Source: Ischnura elegans (lineage: Eukaryota > Arthropoda > Insecta > Odonata > Coenagrionidae). From it: 64,000 nucleotides of DNA. The stretch covers positions 9,004,607 through 9,068,606 of the forward strand of contig NC_060258.1 in the NCBI RefSeq assembly GCF_921293095.1, given 5' to 3'. Of this stretch, positions 22,301 to 37,300 are shown piece after piece (the first letter of the stretch is position 1; the number at the start of each line of letters is the position of its first letter). Both the position numbers and the translations under genes were made by a program. Below the pieces are notes generated by a model. That model had not been told where the DNA came from and did not search any database. It worked only from the letters and a program-made list of their open reading frames with translations.

Positions 22301-25300
22301 CTGCCCAAGGCCAACATCCACACGTGGCGAGGTCACACCAAGGGCATCTCGGCCATCCGATGGTTCCCAAAGACTGCCCATTTACTCCTCTCCTGCAGCA
22401 TGGACTGCCGAGTCAAGGTCTGTATTACTCACGGTAAAACCTCTATGCAGTGAACCTCTTTACGTCATAAGCCTCCATACTTCATACCACCTCTACTGTC
22501 CCGTCTGATTTACATGTAAATTTATAGGCAAACCTCTTTGTAGTGAACCTCTTTAATTCGTAAAACCTCCACTTATCACACCAAGGAGACACCCCCGAGA
22601 CAGCCAAACCACCACCGCAAATCATACCGAGACAACTAGAGACCATTAATGCAGCCGCGATTATGCACACGGAATGACATTTTCACCGATAAATGTTTCA
22701 CCCTTATATTTTTTTTGCTTATACACCTTTAATATGCTGTAGTTTTCACATTAACCATTAGTTATCCCCATTTTGTTCTATATGAAAGTATACCCAACAT
22801 TAAATAAGAAAAAGGTATCCTTAACTATCCTAATCATTTTAAATCACTGTTGAATTAAGAAAGCTCACATTGTTTTCTCTCGAATCGTGGTAAAGTGATA
22901 GCACTTGTTTTCTGTAATTATTAAATAACAAATACATGTTCACTAATGCATAAATGTTTATTTAAACACTTAAATGTAATGGTTTAAAAGGCAGCAGTGC
23001 CTTTCATTTCCAAAGTATATGAAAAAATGGTGCATATCACCAAAACCTCTCTATAATGAACATCTACATACATCAAATTGCCCAAATTTTGGTCCCCTCC
23101 ATTACGATGTAAAGAGGTTTTACTGTTTTTTTATTTATTGGGGATCAGGTCGGTGGCTAGAGTGTTGGCTTCCCACCCCGTGGACCTGGGTTCAAATCCT
23201 GGTGGAGGCAGAGAATTTTCATAGACTGCCCTATTCCTTCTTGTGTGTTGTGTGGAGGAAATATCATGTGCAGCTCTCCGTCCGTCGGATGGGACGTTAA
23301 GCCGTGGTCCCCTTGGGGCCTTTTGTTAAGAGCAGGCTGATGCTGACACCGGGTTTCTCTCCACCCTTACCAGGGTTCCCACTCTTCCGTGAAAACCTTA
23401 AAACCGTGAATTAGCCGTGAATTTCGTCTGCCGTGAAAAAACCTGGAAATAGCCGTGAATCTCGTCATAAAACCTTAGAAATCTCTCAAACTCGATTGTA
23501 GAACTACGAAGGACAGATTAAAAGAAAAATCGATGCTTCGATCACGTTTCAAGGTGGAGTCACGTGCAGATACAGTCCATGCATTAATCTGCACACGTGT
23601 ATTCGAAAGCGCAATTATTAATTGGTCTGTGTGTGCCACGACAGCACATTGACCTTAAGCCTGCGATTGAAAGTTGTTTACCCTGTTGAAAAATCAGGCA
23701 CTACTTCTTCACTTCCCTGCTCTCTCCACTTTCCCACTCACACACTTTCAGCCGGACATGAATTTTGCTAACTATAGGTGACGTCATGAGAGAGAGCACT
23801 TTCATTGCTGCGTTTGCATTCGAGGCATCTGTTGCGTTTGTTACATTTTTAGTTAACGTGCGGCCGATGATTGTTACGTGACCAATATTACTGCCTAAAA
23901 CGGCCTACCAACAGACCGTGAATTTGATGACATTTAGACCGTGAAAACCTGGAAAAAAACCATGAATTTTATAATGTAGTTAGCGTGGCAACCCTGCTTA
24001 CGTCCATACCCTTCCCTCATGGCGCAAATGGCCTCAGCTGTCCATCGCCTCCTTTAAAATACCGTACTTTATTTATTAATTGAATGCAGTCCATAAACAG
24101 CACTAGGCAAATTACATCGGACAGAGAATAAAATGAGAATAATTTAATATCCCGATTATCTGTGCTAATTATGGGGAGAGACGGCACGAATAATCAGAAA
24201 GCACGGATACCCCAAACTTTCACTTTAATGTCTTGTAATGTTCATAATGTAAGTAAAAGAAAAAATACATTATTATTTATGTAGTTATTCTGTTATCTTA
24301 GAGTGCTTCCCGCGCTATAGGAAAGGTATTTAAGGAGAATAAAGCGAGATTGAGAAATTTACTAGACACATATCGTAAAGTGCACAGAACACTTGGGTGT
24401 CCCTGAGAAGATGCAATCCGCGCATCTCCTTGGTACAACTAAATCCCCTGCGGCAAAATAATGGTTTTTCTGGTCCCAACAAAGTCATTGTACAGAGGTT
24501 TTACTGTTGGTAAAATTGTTATGATTGAAGGAAACAATTTTAAGACATAAAGATGTTACAAAAAACAAGATAGCATCAGTAAATGAACATGTACAATTGG
24601 ATTTTAAAATTTTAGGATGTAAATTTTTTCTTTTATTTTGAATATTATACAATTGAAGCAGAATTATTATGTTCTGATATCATTTTGATATACAGTTGAA
24701 AATTTATTTCGAAATTATTTATTTAAAACACTCCTGTATCATTTACTGCATTATTATGTTTATTGGCATACATTTTGCTATTTGATGGTGGCTCAATTCT
24801 GGTCCTATCACCTTGGAGACCACCTAAAGCTCCTTCTATTGTTTTTTTGTATTCAGATGTAAAAAAAATGTACGAGTAATGAATTATTATTATATTTTTA
24901 TCACCAATTTGTATGAATCGATATTCAGATGTACAGTAGATTCCGCTTAATGGGTCCACCGGTTACTTGGGGCAGCCGCTTAATTGGGGCAGATCTTGAA
25001 GAACAGAACCCAATAGATAGGAATATCCCAGAGTATTCTCCGCTTAATTGGGACAGCATGCCGCTTTATTGGGCCATGAGTCGGCCACATAGACTCTATA
25101 CCCATGGCAAAATTAAAATTTTTTGTTTTCAGAGTACTACTTTTTTATATTTCCCTCCTTTGATGTACTCTTTGTTTTTTCACAAATGTTCCTATTCTTG
25201 CCCTATTTTGAAATCTCTTATTGATAAACTATCCGTAAGGGGATAGGACTTTTCTTTAATAGGACTTAGTTAAAGACATTCATTCAGCATCGCCCGAGGC

Positions 25301-28300
25301 TGTGAGAAATATTTTCAGCTAAATTGTTATAATTCTTAAAAATGATAATAAATTTACTAAACTCGCTGATTTATTAATCAAATTAATAGATTAACAAACT
25401 TATGTTCTATAATAAACATTCTTTAGTCTTCTTTCCATCATTTCAACGTTTGTTTATGCCCATGTACGAGAGGGTTCGCCTAATTAGGGCAGCCGCTTAA
25501 TTGGGGCAAAGTGCACAAGTCCTGATATGTCCCAATTAACCGGAATCTACTGTATTACCATAGTTAGTGTTAATCCCATGTGACAGTTTTGGTAAATTCT
25601 CTTTTTTTCCTTCCCTCGATCAGCTCTGGGAAGTGTACAAGGAACGCAGATGTGTTCGGACATATTACGGACATCACCAAGCCGTCCGAGATGCTTGCTT
25701 CAACAATACTGGCACCCAATTCTTATCCGCTGGTGAGTTCCTTTTTCTCATGATAGCTTCAATGAGTAAAAAAATGCGGAGTTGTTTCAGACTTTATTTG
25801 GTGAAACTCTTTGCAAATTGGTAAATTAAAAATTACGGGCAATTTTCCTAAATATCATTAATTTACATTATGATAAACTGTTTTCAATAAATTTTTGTGC
25901 CATCTCTAGGTCTGATCTGAAGTAAATATAAAATGTATCTGTGCCTATATATGTTCCAGCTTACTTTTTTGCTTGTCTTTTGAGTTCAAAAACTCAAAAT
26001 TTGTGTCAAAAACTGAATGGTTTAATGATGGCATTGGAAGCAAATCATCTGTAAAAATTAATCGAAAAACGCAGTACTTTAAATCTTTAATGATATAAGC
26101 TAATGTTGCAAGTAAATACAAAACATTACAGGAAATATGATGGTCAAAAAGTAATAGAAAACGAATTCTCAATTGGCCGTACAATTCTCCCTGCTCGTCC
26201 ACCTTGCGAGTCAGAAATGTCACTGTGTTGGTGTTGCTGGAAGGGGGAGGAATTCCCCTCAGGGACCAAACACCAGTCTCTCAACCGCAAAGCCCAAAAC
26301 ACACGCACATTCACTCACAACAAACATTCACAACAATATCCTTCGTGGGGCCTGTCCCCTACGAAAAAATTGTATAAACCTGTTTGAAATTTTTATACAT
26401 TCTTATACGTTGCCATGGTAATGTATAAGTAAAATAATGGGAAGTAAGTATAAGTAAGTATCTGTGGGAACACACGCACTCAATAAGCAGTCACTCGCAC
26501 ATTCACTCACCTATAGATGGCTTCAATGTTCCGGGAGAAAAATAATTGCTCCAAGACAGCATCGTCTGGGATCGGCAAGGGGACAAGGAAATTATGCAGC
26601 CGATTGAGAATTCGTTTTCTATAATTTCTGAGGCCGTAGAAGCTCAACCCCCATTTTTTGCATATGGTAAAAAAATGTTTATTCCAATATAATATCGCAT
26701 GGAGACAAATGGAGTATAAAACCTGACGGTCAGAAATACATTTGTCTCTGCAAAGTGCTGAAGAATATTGTTGAGGGTAAGGAAAATGAGGGTATTACTG
26801 AAATTATCTATGGTGTAACAATTTGCTGTACAGGAAGGTAAATATTACAGATACATTTCAAATTTGTTCATCTCTCTAAAGATGACAACAGAGCAATTGA
26901 AATAACACAGCAATAACATTCATATGATGATAGTAATGAAAAAATATCCAGAAAAAAAACAGATTTAATGCTAAAGCGTGAATAAATTGAATGCCCTCTT
27001 ATTTGAATTGTTTTGATGATTTTAAAAATGTTCGGCGATAATCGATAAGTACTGAGTATTGATTGATTCTGTGGCTGAGCGGGAAGATAACTTGAATTAA
27101 GTTTTAGACTCAGACATGTTATTGTAGCGAAAACAGTGTCAATTAAATTTGTGTAGACCTGAGGGATATGTGTATTATTAATTTTTGGAAGTTGCTTAAT
27201 TTAATTTTATCACTGTTACTGATTTTCCACTTGTAAAATGTACGAACTTTCTTGTCTTTTTGTAGGTTACGATCGTTACATCAAACTTTGGGATACGGAG
27301 ACGGGGCAGTGCGTGAATCGCTTTACAAGCCGCAAGATACCATACTGTGCCAAGTTCAACCCTGACGATGACAAGCAACACTTGTTTGTGGCTGGCACGT
27401 CGGATAAAAAGATCATTTGCGTAAGGCATTTCCCAACTCTGTGTTTATTAGTATTACTATTATTATTCTAAGGGCGGTTTTTTTAAAAGGTATAAATATT
27501 TCCGTCACCACCTAGTTTTATTCATCAATATCATCATTATTCTTTCATTTTCATTCATTCATTTTCTTTCGTTCAATGTCTTCTCCATCGCCCTTCCACT
27601 CTCTGAGGGGAACGGCTGCGCACAGGGGAGGTCCGCTGAAGGGGCTGGTTACCGTATCCTTGGACCCCATCCCTCTGTGCATGAGGCCCCCCCCCTCTCC
27701 GAGTGGCGATGCCCCTGGAAGGCTCCGCCCTTGTTGTTATGCTCTTTCTTTTATGGCTCCGTCCTCATGTTCAGTATCAGGTCTACGGCTTCCATGTCTT
27801 CTAACTCACACAGGACGCCGCCCTGACACCACATGTCAACGAAGGAATTCACATTACTCTTGAACTTGTGGTAATGGTATTCCCTGGTGATCCTGCCTTT
27901 GAATCTTTTTTCAAAATACTCTGCATATTTCGGAGCCGTTCGTTCGTTCTTTTTGACTGCCGTAAAGCAGTGGTAAATGCTGGCCTTCGCTTCGGATATT
28001 ATATAGTTGGGCAGCGAATCGCATTTTGCGAAGCCGCCCTTCAGAGGAGGAATTCCTTTGTGCAGCTGCAAGGCGTTTCTGAGGGTTTTGCACCCCGTGA
28101 CCTTCAACTCCGTGTGCGTGTGTTTCTCTTGCGTAGTGCGGATAAGGCTAGGCATGTTTACCAGAGGAACGAATTTGCGCTATATTGAAATTGCGTCATA
28201 CGAGGCATGGGTGTATATATAAAGGGTGTTTGAGAAGGAATCAGAAGTACTTCAGGAGGTGTTACCGGAGACAGCTATAAGCATTTTTGTACTGTAAATA

Positions 28301-31300
28301 TGGGGTTGCATCTCCTTAGTTACTGAGCTATGGTGTCGCAAACATTTTTTTGAACTTTGCAGTTACCATCAAAACGGTTTTTCTTGGAAAATCCAGCCTT
28401 TTCAACAAATTATTTAGAATTCTGGACTTAAAAATGGGATTGAATAATAAAAGTTGGATGAAAATGTGCGATTATAATTGTCAGAAACAATCTTTGAGCT
28501 CAATTAAACGAGAGCTTTGAGGGAGTAACTACTATGCGATTGTGCTTTCTCACCCATTTTGACATTAAGGCTGGTCGTACACTGGAATCGTATTCAGGCT
28601 GCTTCACGTTCACGCGTACTCAAGAGGCAAGAAGGGGCAACAAGATGAGCAGCTACAAGGGTAGGGCTCGTCCATTTCAAGCGAACTTGCGCTGCCAGTG
28701 GACGTGTGTATTCGTTACAGACATACCTGAGTTGGCTATGTTTGAAAAGCAACGTTATCGGTAAATATGGATTTCGAGGAATCACACATGCACATGACAG
28801 TACTTACCTAGTAAGACATCAGATGATAGCTGGTAAGAAAAGATCTTGTTGGGTGAACCCAATTTATCAGAAGAAGAGGACGATGGGCGAGTACAACCAT
28901 TTGCATATGGATTTGGAATATGAACCGTCAATGTTTTTTGACGACTACCAGATGACACAAGTCACTTTCCGTTATATTTTGAATAGTAAAGAGAAAATTA
29001 TAGACAAAGGAAGTCGAAATACAAGCATTTACGAGCGACAGATCCAATTAAAACGGGATGCATAGCGAGAGCATGACTTTGCCGGAATCTCCTTGCAAGT
29101 TGGCGCATGCAATGGACACGGGTATGTCTGACTCTGGGATATGGGATTTGCCACGCAAAGCCACTCGTTCACGGTTGTATAGCGTGAGCACAAATCCGCC
29201 TGAGTATGCTTCCAAAGTACGACCAGCCTAAGTCATTTCATGAGATGTAGGCCATTTCTTTTTCCCCTTTTTAACACGTTGCGTACTGGGGTATTTAAAT
29301 TCCTAGGAGTGCCGATTCTGGGAAATATGTGCCTATTAGGGTGTAATGCCTTTGGTTTAAACATGGTTAAAAAGCTAATGTTTAGAATATAACTTTACCC
29401 AATCAAACGTTATGATGCATCAATTCATTATGAATAACAAACAACAACTGAAAACGTCCTTACGATTACGTATTGCACGCTTTAAAATTGTTTAGGTTGA
29501 CGCGCCTAAATGACGAGAATCTTTGTCATCCGTCCGGAACGTTCGGGAAAAAAATGACGAGAATTCTCGCCATCCGTACGCAACGTGTGGAGACTGAATA
29601 ACTAGCATATCTTTTTCCATGTTCAAATCAAAATCTTCTTCTGATTCTAGAATCACCAGAACTGACCCCTCCTTCATCCAATACCTCATACAAACGCTTA
29701 TTTCAATTCTTTTCTCATACCTAGTCGTAATCTCTGGAATTTCCTTCCGTCGTTCACAAAATAGTTCTCTCTCTATCTATTTTGATAGTAAAGCTTTTTA
29801 ATTATTACCTCAGAGATAACTTAGTCAATCCTCTATGTTATTTCTACTGAATAGATACCTTTTTCTCAACTTATACGCAACCAAACTCTACAAATGAGGT
29901 ACCAAAATGCACAGAATTTATCAGGGAACATGCGACAGCATATCTTACTTCCTAAATATTGCTATTGTTTCCTAAAATTGGTTTAAAAAAATAAAAAATA
30001 TAATCGATTAAAAAAAATAATAATCGATTCCGGCAAGATTGTCCTCATCCCAAGAATACAGTTAACGCCATCGGATCCCACCATGCCTTTTAATTTGGCT
30101 CGCAGACAATTTCCCATTAAGGTTTCCTATGCGATGACTATTAACAAGGCTCAGGATCAGACTTTGCAAAGAGCTGGCTTATTCCTGCCTGACCCTGTAT
30201 TCTCTCATGGCCAACTTTATGTAGCATTCTCTAGGGTGAAATCTTTTCAAAATATTTTTGTAAATATTAAGGAAAACGCTAAACAAGTGTTAACAGAGGA
30301 TAGTGTAATTACTTCCAATGAAGTGTTGTCCTCTGACCTCAATTTGTACATGAACATTCCAATTACCCTGCCTTTTTTTCTACATTTTAAAATTAGAAAC
30401 GCGCCTATCCCTCTGTGGACTTGCATTGAAAAGAGCGGGGGAAGCCTGCTGGGAGCGGGCACATCGCGCTTGTAAATTATATTTATTTTTATGATGTGTT
30501 ATCATACCATAAAAATTAATCATTGTCACACATCATAAAAATAAATATATAAACTACCGACGTAAGTTAACTCTGAGATAATAATTAAAAAGCTTTCAAG
30601 TGTCAAAAGAATAGAGAGATGTATAACAATGAGTATTAGACACAAAATTAACCCTTTCCTGTACCCTATCATAACTGACTGGAAAATAATAATAATAATA
30701 TTTATTGTTTTTGGAAAAATGTCCATTAAGAACATAAGATGAATATCACATACAAAAGAGATCACAAAATAAACTTGTACAAAATGTATAAAATATTTCC
30801 GAATGAAATTCAGCACAACTAACACATCAGGGCATAGAAATGAAACCTTGAAGTTAACTCAATCAATCATAGCAAGAAAACCTAAGTATGCACGTATACC
30901 CATCACAACATTTAGGGTAGAACATGAGATAATAATTAAATAACTAAATAAGTAGAACATGAATAATGCTAAATCATTTACTCCAACAAATATGATATTC
31001 GATTTCAAACAGACCTGAGGTTAATGTTATAAAACATTAATTATGAATAGTTGAAATCTCAATGACGAACAAATAAATGCACACTTAACAAGTTTGAAAA
31101 CCAGTAAATACTTGAAAATAGTTGAATTAGTTGAAATCCTGGGTTAAGATTCCCGCAGTGATTTGTGGTCTTATCGTTGTTGCTGTTGTCTTTTTTTTTC
31201 TGCAGTGGGATATCCGTTCGGGTGAAATAGTTCAGGAGTACGACCGTCACTTGGGAGCCGTCAACACCATCACGTTTGTCGACGAGAACCGGAGGTTTGT

Positions 31301-34300
31301 CACCACGTCTGACGACAAGAGTCTTCGTGTCTGGGAATGGTGAGTCGTGACCCCTTTTCGTTGTTCTTTGTTGGAGGGAGCCCCAGTTTAACTTCCGCGC
31401 AGAATGCAGTGGGTCAATATGTAAGGGTGCAGCGGCCCGCCACCTCGAAAAGTGTCGCGCGTCGCACGCTTCGAATTGCGCGTGGGTTCTTGCCCTTGGT
31501 GTCGGGAAGCGAATAATCACTCACAAACGTATTTGAAGTTTTTGACCCAATGTTTATTTCCATTAAAAACCCATTTTCCCAAATCAATTCAAGCAAAAGG
31601 CATGAAGTAATAGTGAATATGTGTGTCCAGAATAGCCAAAATTAAGAATATTACCAATGTCTCGGGAAGGAAATGAGCTGCTGGTGATGACACGGGTGGA
31701 TAGCGAGGCGCTTAGGTCGCACGGGCCAGAAGACCCGCGCTTAGACTCCAACTGAGGGCTACATTGCTGACTGACCACTGACGAGTGACCAGTGACTGAT
31801 TATGAGTTACTGAGTGAGTCCCTGAGTGCGTGAGTGACAATAGCATCTCCACCGTGTCATTATATAGGGAGGTGGAACCAGGATGTTTTCGTCCAAGAGG
31901 AAGGGGAGGAGGAAGGTTAGGCGTTCTTGAAAGTGAAAATGTGCAAATCCCGAGGCATAGTTTGTCATAGCTGGCTATTCTGAGACGTCACACAACACCA
32001 TATTTATACATATTTTGGAAATGGAAATCTTCCATTTCCGGATCACTACAAATATGCTGACAGTCCCATTGATCATGGGTAGAGATACGCGAAAATCTCA
32101 CTTTCATTTTTATTTTATTGCACTTTCAATAACAGTTTATCGCATTTTGTAGCGTCTATTTTTTTATTTTCATAATGAGGTAGATGACGACAAGATGTAG
32201 TGAAACACAGTTAATATGACAATATACAGAATATTTTAAATAATTATGTTGTAGAACAATAATAAATTAAGGAATGAGACATATAGTAGCGATTATCTTT
32301 ATTCATCCACGGCGAGGATTGGCCCTCGCGGATGCTGTATACAACACATTTATGAAAACATTCAATACAACGAAACATACAAAACATGTACATTGGATTA
32401 AAACATTAGAAACACATACATTACAAAGATTACATTTAAATTTACATTTAAAATAAAAGAGAAGAAAAGTCCAGCTCAAAATACCCATGAATTGAGTACA
32501 GTGGATAATTGCACAGCCACTTTTCCAGCACATTTTTCAGTCTAGTGATGCTCACTGATCTGGCTTTGCTGGGTAATTTATTAAATAATTTTACTCCCAA
32601 ATTGTCAGACTGGTTGTTGGTCTTAAACAGCCTACAGTAATTAGTATTTAGGCTATTTTTAGCCCTAGTGTCATGAGAGTGGATGGTGGATCGAATGGGG
32701 TAGGTATCTAAGTTATCTTATAGTGGCAGAGGTGAAGCTTGACCGCGCCCACTTGTGGTTCACGCCCACGTAGATTCAGCCAGCCAACTAGCAGCTGGCC
32801 AGTCGCTCACATGCTTTAAGCGGTGAGTGTCGGCGGAGCATTTAAAACTGCGCTCGGCACGAAATGTACGAATTTTGCCGTCGAAATGGCAAATTTGCGT
32901 AAAAATATCATAAAATTCCAATCATCGCATCTATGTCGCATTTATCGCATTTGCGATTTTCATGCATCTCTAATCATGAGTAACTCTTGTTGGAGTATAC
33001 TTTATTAACAAAATAAGTCCTAAAGATCCACAGAGGAAAAATCATTCGCCTTGACCGGGATTCGAACCCGGATCCCTCGATTTCCGGCCGAGTGCTTTAG
33101 CATGTGACTACGTAGATTTCCGCGGTGTTCAGGTTCCAATTTCTCCATATTTCCGGTGCAACCGCGTCGGTTTGTTGGTGATGACAACAGTTTCGCTGGT
33201 GATGACAGCAGTGCTAGCGAAACTGTTGTCATCACCAACAAACCGACGCGGTTGCACCGGAAATATGGAGAAATTGGAGTGCTTTAGCAAGTTAACTTGT
33301 CAGCGCCCAAAGTTTTTTTTTAATTCGCTCATATTTCACTTTTAAAAAATATGATACATGTGAGCTCAACACAATTCAAACTGACTGAATAATAGAGGAA
33401 ACCTTCTACTAAGTATGTGCACCGAAATGTATGCTAAAATTCACATATTAAATGCATTGCAGGAGTATTGGCTCAGCACTGCACTGGGTGCCATATGGCA
33501 CCCGTGGGCGTTGACTGGTTAAGCTACCGAGGTGTCATTCTTCCCTGTGGATATTTGCGGACACTACCGGACATAGAACTATTTACATAGTGCCCGTTGT
33601 CAAATAAATTACAGATTCGAGCATAGAAGTGCAGGATATTTACATACGACGGATGAGTTTTTAAACTGTATTAAGCAACATAATTTAGTGTGATTTTAAT
33701 ATTTAATTTGCTTCAAGGGCAGAAAGGTTTGCATAGCGGTACACTAACTTAATTTGTCCGATAGTGTCCACAAATATCCACAGGGAGGAATGACGCCTCG
33801 GTAGCTTAACTGGCTAAAGCACTCGACCGGAAATCGGGGGATCCGGGTTCAAATCCCGGTCAAGGCGAATGATTTTTTCTCTGTGGATCTTTCGCACGAT
33901 TGTGCATTGCGGGTGACTCCTGTTAAAAGTTATCACCGCGGCTAGTCCCGGTATACTTTAAACTAAAATAAGTTCTTTTTTGTGTATGTATAACGTGGTT
34001 GCAGGGCCTGGGTGGAGTTCGGAAAGGTGTTGCCAAGGTTGCGTTTATGTTTGATGTAACTGTTTTGTTTTGTTCTTGGTGTAAGTGCACTTTATAACCT
34101 CTTGTGAATAAAAGATTTTTTGCGAAAAATCCACAGAGGTAAAATCATTCGCCTTGACCGGGATTCGAACCCAGATCCCTCGATTTCCGCGTGTGCTAAC
34201 ATTTTTGACATTTATTGTGTCATTTTCCTCGTTCTTGTAAAAGCAAGAAAAACTATTTTGTGGTTTTAGTAGTAGTAATTTTGGGGGTTTTAAAACTCTT

Positions 34301-37300
34301 ATCTAATTCAGTAATCACATAAGTTTTGGGGGATTTCATCTCAGATCAGGTGATCTCTCAGATATCATCATTTAAAAATCTAAATTCTTGAAGTATGTAC
34401 TCCAGGGGTAATAATTTTTTCTTTCGATTAAGGCAATAAAAAATGATTGGAAACCAACCTATTTAGACAAAAAAATGATTGCGTGAAAGGAGCACCTGCA
34501 CATGGCATCAACACTTTCATGTCTTGGTAGTTAACAGACATGGGACAACTATAGTCCGCTCGGCAAACCACACAGTCAAACAGGCTGTGACACTAACAAA
34601 TTCAGCTATAAAGACATACAGTACTCAAAATCTCACCAAGAATGACTTCATTGTGTGTTTCCGAAAAACCTGGTCAATTTCTAAAATCACTGCAGTGTCT
34701 TTAGAAGAGAATGACATTAGTGTCTCGTTTATGCATCCACATGGTCCATCGAAATGTTCCACATGGCCCAAAGTAGAAGAAAGACTTATGTGAAGTGCCA
34801 TTGAAAAATACTCTATGCTAATTGCGACTCAGTCACCATTTCCAGTCAGTAGCAGTGGGTGTTTGCACACATTGGATGCCATGGAAGTAAACAAGATTGA
34901 ACTTGCTTTCAGTCAATAGATGTAACCAATCATTCAGATATGAACTTTTCACTGTTATGAAGGCTAAGTATAGAGAAACGTCATCTTTTTCTCCCTCGAA
35001 GATATGCAATCTTGATGTAATAGAGTCGAAAACATGCGTACATTTGACATGCCTTAAAACAAAAAGTATAAAAATACTACCTTTTTTCATTTTTTTAATT
35101 GAAAGCAGAACATTTAAACTACTCCCTGAGAAATTTTAAAGAAAATAAAAGGTAGCCTTTTTTTAGTAATAAATTGTTAAATAATGACTCATTTTTATTG
35201 TTTAAACAAGTCCTATTTGTTTATTATTGCTTCAAATTACTTGCAAGTTATGCCAGAATGTACATAAATGACTTTTCTTTAAAATGATACAATAACCACT
35301 GATTTACGGGCCATGGTTCCTTAGTAATCAGCATTTATGTGATTTTTCATTTTTTACTCTGAGGCCTGACTCTGCAATTTTCAAAGGATGGTAACTTTAT
35401 AATGGTCCAGTTCTGAGCTGAGATAAAGTGATCATTATTCATCATAAGGATACTGCTTTCATATATATAACTTTCAGAGAAATCGGTGATGGCCACCTGA
35501 CATGATTTGAGATGAAATGGCCCTTTTATGTTTAATTTTGTTAAATTTCTCTCAAAAATCCTGGAATTGTGCATGAATTTTCTGCTTTTACTGGCTTGAA
35601 ACCCTTCCCTGTCCTCTGTGGCATTTGACCACCTAATGATATGAGGAGGTCAACAGTGTAGCAATATGGATATGTGGACTACGCCACTCACTTGGTCACC
35701 CTTTAAAACCTCTGGTGAGAGACATCTAAAGGTAAAGGTATTTTAACTTTTTCAAGTATACCGGGGCTAGCCACAGTGATAACTTTTACGGAGTCACCCG
35801 CAATGCACAAATTGTGCGTAAAATCCGCATAGAAAAAATCATCCGCCTTGACCGGAAATCGAGGGATCCGGGTTCGAATCCCGGTCAAGGCGAATGATTT
35901 TTCCTCTGTGGATCTTTCGCCGTATTTTAACTTTTTTTCATTTGTGTGTTCCCTGAACGACTTGTCTGTCACCTCTGTCGCACTTAAAAACCTTAAAACA
36001 ATTTATCCTTTAAAATCTTTGGTGCAGGACGTGTATAGGTATGTTAAACCTTATGTGTCGAAGGTCAGGTGGAGACGACAAGCATTTTGAATCGCAGAAG
36101 ACCTAGCATCAGGACGGCTTACGCAAGGGAAGGGAAGTGAACGCTGATGTAGCAATTGTCTGATGCATTCAGGCCCGTGATCCTGAGACACCCAGCTTAG
36201 CGAGTCCTTAGGGCCACTCCCCATGCAATAAAGCCCGACCCTCCCACTCATTTATGACCAACCTCACCGCAGGAATACGTTGCATAGTAGTTACGTTTTC
36301 AATAGTTTTTTCAATGATTTATTTTGTTGCATACTACAATTTTTTTATACTTTGAAATGAAGTCTTCATTTTGGTCTGTGCGTACGCAATTTTAAACAAA
36401 ATTTTAGCATTTCTAATAACGTACTTCTGGATTCATAGTCTTAGTACCTTGTGTTCACTAACTTTGTTGTTATCAATGCTAGAAATCCATTTTAAATTCC
36501 ACAATGCTTAAACAAATGTAAGTTATTCGTACAGATTAGAAAATTAAAAGCAAATTTTGGTTTAAAATATACTGCTAATGCAATAAGTTGACCGTGGACT
36601 CGTGCTAAGATAGGGTTAGAGGGTTAGTCTAGCGGTCGGGGTAAGGGACGTTGAGCAGGGTCCCATATCGGAGGGACGAAAATACCAGGGTAACTCTATC
36701 ATAAATAAGAACACAATACATAGAGGTTTAAAATATTCTCATGCTACTCGTAGCACGGAAAACGTTTTCCTATCTCAGGCGCCAGCAGGCAAGGGTCAAC
36801 CCTCTTTAGTGCAATCCTTCTTACAGGGTTACTGGCAATAAATGTGGAGGGTATTTTCTAGTGATGGGTCGATTCCAGAATTTTATCGATTCCGATCCCG
36901 ATTCCGATTCTGAGATTTCGATTCCGATTCTACCGATACCGATTCCATCGATTCTGATGCCATAGGCTCCAAGAAAAATATCACTTAATTCCAGGCAACA
37001 AGAAAACCACATAAAAAAATATTACTCTGTGAAAGAGTCAGTGACAAAAGCATCTTTCATATCATCACTATGTAATTAAAATATAATAGCTAAATTTCAA
37101 AACGGAACATACCTGAAAAGTGTTGTTACATGATAGGTATTACTTTAGAATATTAGCACTCATGTTTAAATTTAAAGTAAAAGTATCTCATTTAATATCT
37201 ATCTTTTATTTATAATATCTTATCAATATCAATAATGTCTCACAAATTTAGTCTCCTTTTACAGACTTTAAAGTTTTGCTCAGAAAGCAAAGCATCTTCC

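Noticed and set aside
31400-31900. Solo LTR on the minus strand
   Set aside because: TATA and AATAAA spacing is suggestive, but no TG/CA ends, target duplication or partner LTR could be found.
33795-33867. Functional tRNA gene
   Set aside because: The base at position 33 is C, there is an acceptor mismatch, and multiple copies with SINE flanks indicate a SINE head.
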